Source: a virus
Length of the DNA: 28,946 nucleotides
Direction: 5' to 3' (one strand)
IMG/VR virus record: IMGVR_UViG_3300025120_000370
Location: 1 to 28,946 of that record
Of the stretch, positions 25,459 through 28,946 are shown piece by piece. Numbering within the stretch: position 1 is the first letter of the stretch; each line of letters starts with the position of its first letter. A model generated the notes under the pieces. The model ran no database searches and was not told where the DNA came from. It saw only the letters and a program-made list of their open reading frames with translations. The position numbers and the translations under genes were made by a program.

Positions 25459-27286
25459 CTGCGTAACTTTCTCCTATTACATAATTACCACCATCCATAC
25501 AAGTTACTCCAAAGAGTTCTGGACCAGCGGCAAATGATTCTTTAAGAATTTCCCCAACACGTTTAGCATCATCAGGGTGTGATTGAAATGCCATCTCGTC
25601 ATGGTAAAACAAACGAGGTTCAGCACGTAGCTTTTCTTCTTTGATCTTATCCCAAGCCCACATTAGTGCAGCCTTACAGGTTACACCTTCTGCTGCTTGG
25701 AGTAAATAGTTTAGGGTTTGATGACCAGACCCACAGAATACAGGGCGTCCATCAAGGGCAGGAAACCATCCATCACCTTGTGCGTTAGATGTTTTGTTCC
25801 ATATACCTAGAAGTTTCTTCTTAAGTTCTTCCAAACCTTTGATACCTTTAGAGAAGTTAACGCGTGATTTACGACCTACTTCACTGTTGGATTTACCTGT
25901 AAGGACTTGTCCCAACTTAGCATCACCAGCACCAAAAAGATAAGCATATAGATACCCTTTGGCGATACCCCTACTGCATCCCAAAGCATCAGCGTTGCGT
26001 TGATGTTGGTCCCCATAACGTACTTCATTAGTGAAATCATCGTTCCCAACGTAATGACAAAGACCACGTAACTGATTACCAGCTGAGTCAGCACCGACAA
26101 TAACAGTTCCTGGATCAGGCTTAAGCATTCCACGAATCTCTTTACCCCAAGGTGTCTCAATGCCAGGAAGATTTGCAATAACTTCGTGACGGACCCTGAA
26201 GGTAGGAGTACCGATAGTCCACATATTACCATGAAGTCTCTTATCATCTTCATTCTCCACTCGTTCTACCCAGCCTTCCATGAGAGATGCTTTGTGGCGC
26301 AGTACATAGTACTCATCTACCATTAGTCCAACTTCTCCTAGTTTACTTAGGGATGATGTTGTTAGTTTAGGTCCAGTAGTTATCCACTCACGACCTACTT
26401 TCTTTCTGTTGTACTCATCGGGTTTCCATCCGATTGTTCCCAACCAATCCTTGACCGCTTCTTGCGATCCAAGTTTAGCTTGTTCCTTAGTAGTTCGTTG
26501 GAAACAAAACTTTGGCCCTGCGAGATGTGTGTCTTCGACATTGACTTCCGTTTCAAAATATTCACTAAGGAGTTTGGCAGTAGTCGCTGTGTATGTACCA
26601 TTCTTCTTGTACTTAGGGTTCTTAGGTTCTTTATCTATGAACACAACTTTTGTACCCATCTGGGGTTCTATTGTGTTAGATATTTCAGCCATGCGTTGTT
26701 GCATAGTACCTAATAATTCCTTAGCTTCCTCCATGTTGAAGTACCAGCCTTTTGTTTTACAGAAAGCATTGAACTTGGCTGTTTCATGTTCAGCTTTCAT
26801 ACCCAATTTAATCTTTGGATTGTATGCAGCTACCTTCTTGTACTCTATTAGTAGCTCATTGTACACATCAACATTAACTTTAACATCTTGTACACAATAT
26901 CGGAGCATCTCTCTTGAGTATGCATCCCACCCATCTTCATATGTGATCTTGCTGTTTCCAAGGTTCTCACCCCAACCTGCTAGACCATGACGATGACCAC
27001 GCTTGTACCTCAAGACCTGAGACATTACCCACGTATCATGTAAGCGTTTCTCATTGAGGGTAGTGCCACATAGCTTGTCTACTACCACATTATCAAAACC
27101 AATAATGTTATGGCCCACTAGAAGCTCTGCGTTCTGCAAGAGTGCAGCCCCATCAGCGATAGAACCATGTAGGTTGTCGTGATCAGAGAACTTGTAGATC
27201 TGTTTAGTGTCTAAGTTTTGTGCAACGATCATCCAGATAGTGTCTGGAGTTAGACCATTACATTCTATATCATAACATAGGCGCAT
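25448..27286 (-). CDS. Family A DNA polymerase, T7 gp5-like
   Basis: Replicative polymerase with 3'-5' proofreading, 612 aa. Exonuclease motifs: YDIECNG (Asp6, Glu8), NIIGFD (Asp65) and CVQDVKV (Asp134), so proofreading looks intact. Polymerase motif A is VGADSAGNQLR (Asp400). Motif B is RGIAKGYLYAYLFGAG with Arg439, Lys443 and Tyr447. Motif C is FYHDEMA (Asp563, Glu564). Tyr447 aligns with T7 Tyr526 / E. coli Phe762. The next conserved tyrosine (T7 Tyr530, E. coli Tyr766) is Phe451 here. It is shorter than T7 gp5 (704), and no DnaJ-like insertion is present. ATG with AAAGGA upstream, 13 bases after the glutaredoxin stop. Confidence 0.97.
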   Translation of the reverse strand: MRLCYDIECNGLTPDTIWMIVAQNLDTKQIYKFSDHDNLHGSIADGAALLQNAELLVGHNIIGFDNVVVDKLCGTTLNEKRLHDTWVMSQVLRYKRGHRHGLAGWGENLGNSKITYEDGWDAYSREMLRYCVQDVKVNVDVYNELLIEYKKVAAYNPKIKLGMKAEHETAKFNAFCKTKGWYFNMEEAKELLGTMQQRMAEISNTIEPQMGTKVVFIDKEPKNPKYKKNGTYTATTAKLLSEYFETEVNVEDTHLAGPKFCFQRTTKEQAKLGSQEAVKDWLGTIGWKPDEYNRKKVGREWITTGPKLTTSSLSKLGEVGLMVDEYYVLRHKASLMEGWVERVENEDDKRLHGNMWTIGTPTFRVRHEVIANLPGIETPWGKEIRGMLKPDPGTVIVGADSAGNQLRGLCHYVGNDDFTNEVRYGDQHQRNADALGCSRGIAKGYLYAYLFGAGDAKLGQVLTGKSNSEVGRKSRVNFSKGIKGLEELKKKLLGIWNKTSNAQGDGWFPALDGRPVFCGSGHQTLNYLLQAAEGVTCKAALMWAWDKIKEEKLRAEPRLFYHDEMAFQSHPDDAKRVGEILKESFAAGPELFGVTCMDGGNYVIGESYADVH

Positions 27287-27299
27287 GATGCGTCCTTTC

Positions 27300-27521
27300 T
27301 TATTTGTTTAAGTACATCTTTAAGTCATTATACCCACCAACTAAATCATCTTTATAGTAAATGATAGGTACAGTATTCATTAAAGATCTTTTCATTATAC
27401 GTTTCCCAGTTTCGGGTTGGAGATCTATAGCATATTCGGTAAAGCCCTTACCTGTTTCTCTAAGAAGTTCTTTTGCCTTATCGCAGAATGGACAGTTAGC
27501 TATGCTATAAATTTCATACAT
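27300..27521 (-). CDS. Glutaredoxin
   Basis: A 73-aa single-domain glutaredoxin. The active site is CPFC (Cys10, Cys13). The cis-proline segment TVPIIYY and the GGYNDLKMYL ending, with the Gly-Gly of the glutathione-binding loop, are present. It probably re-reduces the C-terminal cysteines of the phage's class II ribonucleotide reductase, whose gene is on the other arm. Its ATG overlaps the stop of the coiled-coil gene (TAATG), and AAAGGAG lies eight bases upstream. Confidence 0.93.
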   Translation of the reverse strand: MYEIYSIANCPFCDKAKELLRETGKGFTEYAIDLQPETGKRIMKRSLMNTVPIIYYKDDLVGGYNDLKMYLNK

Positions 27522-27697
27522 TATTTGAACTCCTTTACATCTATATCCGTTATTGGATCGTTTACTTTATTAACTACTGATTGTAATTCTTCCAGTTTGT
27601 TCTCTAAATCTGTTAGTTCTTTACTGATTGCAAAGAGTTCTTCTTCTTTGTTATCTATCTCACGTTGCAGATTCTCTATTTCTCCAACCATACTCAT
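27521..27697 (-). CDS. 58-aa coiled-coil microprotein
   Basis: A short gene joined to both neighbours: its ATG overlaps the thyX stop (ATGA, 27694-27697) and its TAA overlaps the glutaredoxin ATG (TAATG). The product is almost entirely one heptad-patterned helix: hydrophobic positions Ile7, Leu10, Ile14, Leu21, Ile24, Leu28, Leu31, Leu35 and Leu38 lie in a Glu/Lys-rich sequence, with a short non-helical tail (NDPITDIDVKEFK). It probably forms a dimeric coiled coil. Such small coiled coils are common in phage nucleotide-metabolism operons, often of unknown role. The function is unknown, but the tight coupling on both sides shows it is a real gene. Confidence 0.78.
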   Translation of the reverse strand: MSMVGEIENLQREIDNKEEELFAISKELTDLENKLEELQSVVNKVNDPITDIDVKEFK

Positions 27698-28374
27698 TTG
27701 ACCACCATCAATTCATTCCAAGATGTTGGAAACAGTTCATACATAACTGTGTCAATTTGTTCAGCAACTTGTCGTGTTTCCTCTTGTGTGTCAGGGGCTA
27801 CACGAAGTCTGCACATATCTGCAAAGGCATCAATACTACCAGACCAGTACCATTCGGTAAGAGTGTTAACAGGCAGCACAAACCTAGCTTGTTCTTCACA
27901 GACACCCATAGCTAGTAAGTACTTGTATTGTTTAGCAGATTCTATACCTTGGTGCCTAACAACTTCTTTAATCATGTGTTGGTCTTCTATACTCTCATCA
28001 GATCCTTGTTTCTTATCTAATGATTTACTCCTGAAGTCAACAGGTTCATAGAACTCAGGCTCATTGTCCACATACCTGCGGCTGATCTCATTCCACCTTA
28101 AGAATTTATGTTTAACAAGTTGTCTTGCCACTGCAATGGGAGCTTTTACATGGAATGATGCAAAGGCATGACCAAAAGGTGACATATGTTTATGTTTTGC
28201 AAGGTATGCTATTAGTTTCTTATCACGAGGTGCTAGTACACCTCTGCCACCTTTGCCATCATATAGTCCATCTTCTTGACCATTCCACGTACTTTTCTTG
28301 CCGAAACTAACCCTTGCAGCATTAACTACTGACAGATCAGTTCCCATGTGGTCAATATAAGTCGCTATTATCAT
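27694..28374 (-). CDS. thyX: Flavin-dependent thymidylate synthase
   Basis: Makes dTMP from dUMP using FAD and methylene-tetrahydrofolate. Motifs: AARVSFGKKS (19-28), HKHMSPFGHA (61-70) with the conserved histidines, then KHKFLRWNEISRRY (88-101). The last matches the ThyX motif RHRx7S but with lysines at both arginine places (Lys88-His89-Lys90, Ser98). NEPEFYEP follows, as in phage ThyX proteins. 226 aa, the usual length. ATG with AAAGG seven bases upstream. It overlaps the preceding small gene by 23 bp. With nrdJ and glutaredoxin it makes up a deoxynucleotide supply set. Confidence 0.94.
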   Translation of the reverse strand: MIIATYIDHMGTDLSVVNAARVSFGKKSTWNGQEDGLYDGKGGRGVLAPRDKKLIAYLAKHKHMSPFGHAFASFHVKAPIAVARQLVKHKFLRWNEISRRYVDNEPEFYEPVDFRSKSLDKKQGSDESIEDQHMIKEVVRHQGIESAKQYKYLLAMGVCEEQARFVLPVNTLTEWYWSGSIDAFADMCRLRVAPDTQEETRQVAEQIDTVMYELFPTSWNELMVVK

Positions 28375-28549
28375 TTATAAACCTTTCTATATCTACTTTT
28401 ACACAAAAGACAGCTGTGCCATTGTTCTGTTTCATTACTTGAGCACGAGATTCTGCTATTTTACATTGATCTTCTTTTGTAAAAGAGCCTAATTGGTAGT
28501 GTTCTACTTGTAATCCTGATAGTAATTGCATCCACATTAGTATCCACAT
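28352..28549 (-). CDS. Small exported or membrane-anchored protein with two cysteines
   Basis: A 65-aa protein with no firm family. It begins with a hydrophobic run MWILMWMQLLSGL that could be an uncleaved signal anchor. A short domain with Cys29 (KEDQCKIAESRAQVMK) and Cys49 (GTAVFCVKVDIE) follows, a spacing seen in many small phage proteins where the pair may form a disulfide outside the cytoplasm. Its ATG overlaps the stop of the DUF1127 gene (TAATG), with AAGGA nine bases upstream. It overlaps thyX at its 3' end by 23 bp. The function is unknown. Envelope location is inferred. Confidence 0.7.
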   Translation of the reverse strand: MWILMWMQLLSGLQVEHYQLGSFTKEDQCKIAESRAQVMKQNNGTAVFCVKVDIERFINDNSDLY

Positions 28550-28749
28550 TATTTATCTTCCTTACTTTTTGGATTATCCCTTACTAATCTGTGAAAATCA
28601 ATGATACTTCTAGCAATTTCTTCTATTTGAGATCTATTTATCCCTATATCTTTAAGTTCATGGTCATTTAACATATGAAGTTCACGTATTGTGGCATTCA
28701 TGTTTGCTCTTTTTCGTATTAATTCTGCTACATCTTTAATCCAACTCAT
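28549..28749 (-). CDS. DUF1127-family small protein (YjiS-like)
   Basis: A 66-aa protein. The conserved DUF1127 pattern is clear: ATIRELHMLNDHELKDIGIN then RSQIEEIAR, matching the family consensus of TIREL, L.D.EL.DIG and R..I...A. These small helical, Arg-rich proteins are abundant in Alphaproteobacteria, and some act as RNA-binding or stress and nutrient regulators. The open frame extends to an ATG at 28761, but GAGG (complement of 28756-28759) lies six bases before the ATG at 28747-28749 and overlaps the upstream one, so the downstream start is chosen. A gene of host-like type in a phage early region suggests a role in host takeover or RNA handling, which is inference. Confidence 0.85.
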   Translation of the reverse strand: MSWIKDVAELIRKRANMNATIRELHMLNDHELKDIGINRSQIEEIARSIIDFHRLVRDNPKSKEDK

Positions 28750-28927
28750 ATAATACCTCATACACTCGTTTATCTACATGACTTTTGTAAGTTGTGTCCA
28801 TATTCTTATCATTACATTTTGCATATACGATTTGTTTAAATTCTAATGGAGTACTAAAGTCACCTAAAAAGTAGACATCTCTAATAATCTCATCTATTTC
28901 TGTTTCTATTCTTTTAAACGCACCCAT
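28736..28927 (-). CDS. Small hypothetical early protein
   Basis: A 63-aa charged protein of no recognised family, the first complete gene of the minus arm in this window. The N-terminal half is an acidic, hydrophobic helix (KRIETEIDEIIRDVYFLGDF). It has one cysteine (in VYAKCND) and no membrane segment. ATG with AAGGA nine bases upstream. Its 3' end overlaps the start of the DUF1127 gene by 14 bp, so the two are likely translationally coupled. Early-region position suggests a host-interaction role, but no function can be assigned. Confidence 0.6.
   Translation of the reverse strand: MGAFKRIETEIDEIIRDVYFLGDFSTPLEFKQIVYAKCNDKNMDTTYKSHVDKRVYEVLYELD
28756..28759 (-). promoter_or_regulatory. Ribosome binding site deciding the DUF1127 start
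   Basis: GAGG on the minus strand, six bases before the ATG at 28747-28749. It overlaps the alternative upstream ATG (28759-28761), which has no good site of its own. Confidence 0.7.
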
Positions 28928-28946
28928 TAGGTGTATTCCTTTATAG

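Noticed and set aside
26409-26990. Long open frame (193 codons) on the plus strand
   Set aside because: It lies wholly antisense within the DNA polymerase gene, has no ribosome site and its composition is that of a mirrored coding frame. The polymerase frame has all its motifs.
25448-27286. DnaJ-like zinc insertion in the DNA polymerase, as known in some marine podoviruses
   Set aside because: No CxxCxGxG repeats occur anywhere in the 612 residues.
28921-28933. Small inverted repeat CACC-CATTA-GGTG at the start codon of the first minus-strand gene, considered as an N4-type hairpin promoter
   Set aside because: The stem is only 4 bp with a 5-base loop, it overlaps the start codon, and a single chance occurrence is likely. 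The real early promoters are probably beyond the right edge.
1-28946. tRNA genes, integrase or attachment sites
   Set aside because: There is almost no non-coding space, and no cloverleaf or recombinase motif was seen. Lysogeny genes are absent from this window, though the rest of the genome is unseen.

Overview
This window looks like part of the genome of a lytic, short-tailed (podovirus-type) phage. The DNA is AT-rich and almost wholly coding. Genes abut or overlap (TAATG, ATGA) and nearly all have strong purine-rich ribosome binding sites. A B12-dependent ribonucleotide reductase, ThyX, T7-type replication genes and a DUF1127 protein (a family typical of Alphaproteobacteria) suggest a marine alphaproteobacterial host. 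That host is an inference, not something the sequence proves. No tRNA, integrase, CRISPR or insertion sequence was seen.

Layout: two convergent arms meet at a bidirectional terminator near 19.86 kb. The plus-strand arm (1-19.84 kb) carries the end of a holin-like membrane protein, a hairpin, class II ribonucleotide reductase (nrdJ), a tail hub/nozzle-like protein, a tail fibre with collagen-like and glycine-rich regions, a tail-assembly chaperone and a T7 gp13-like small protein. It then carries five probable ejection (internal virion) proteins of 228, 281, 1235, 1353 and 1258 aa. The minus-strand arm, read from 28.9 kb down to 19.9 kb, holds small early genes (one DUF1127), thyX, a coiled-coil microprotein, glutaredoxin, family A DNA polymerase, 5'-3' exonuclease, an HNH endonuclease, a RusA-type resolvase, a T7 gp4-like primase-helicase, a T7-type single-subunit RNA polymerase and one small unknown.

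The main discovery is in the ejection-protein block. The 1258-aa protein at 16062-19838, which would pass as another hypothetical internal virion protein, carries all the catalytic motifs of a single-subunit RNA polymerase: a GR motif at 534-535, motif A Asp707, motif B Lys792/Tyr800 and motif C Asp1042. Its position implies a compact virion-packaged polymerase, analogous in role to that of phage N4, in a phage that also encodes a T7-type RNA polymerase. The 1353-aa neighbour begins with a staphylococcal-nuclease-like domain whose catalytic residues are intact, and the 1235-aa neighbour begins with a tail-lysozyme domain plus a CxC-x5-CxC cluster. The ejected set may therefore include a wall-cutting enzyme, a nuclease and an RNA polymerase.

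Inferred working model: the lysozyme-bearing protein opens the wall, the ejection proteins form a conduit, and the injected polymerase starts transcription of the minus-strand early arm. That arm makes the T7-type polymerase, which then transcribes the structural arm. NrdJ, glutaredoxin and ThyX supply deoxynucleotides to the polymerase/helicase/exonuclease machinery. No promoter was identified inside the window, so the order of transcription remains inference.
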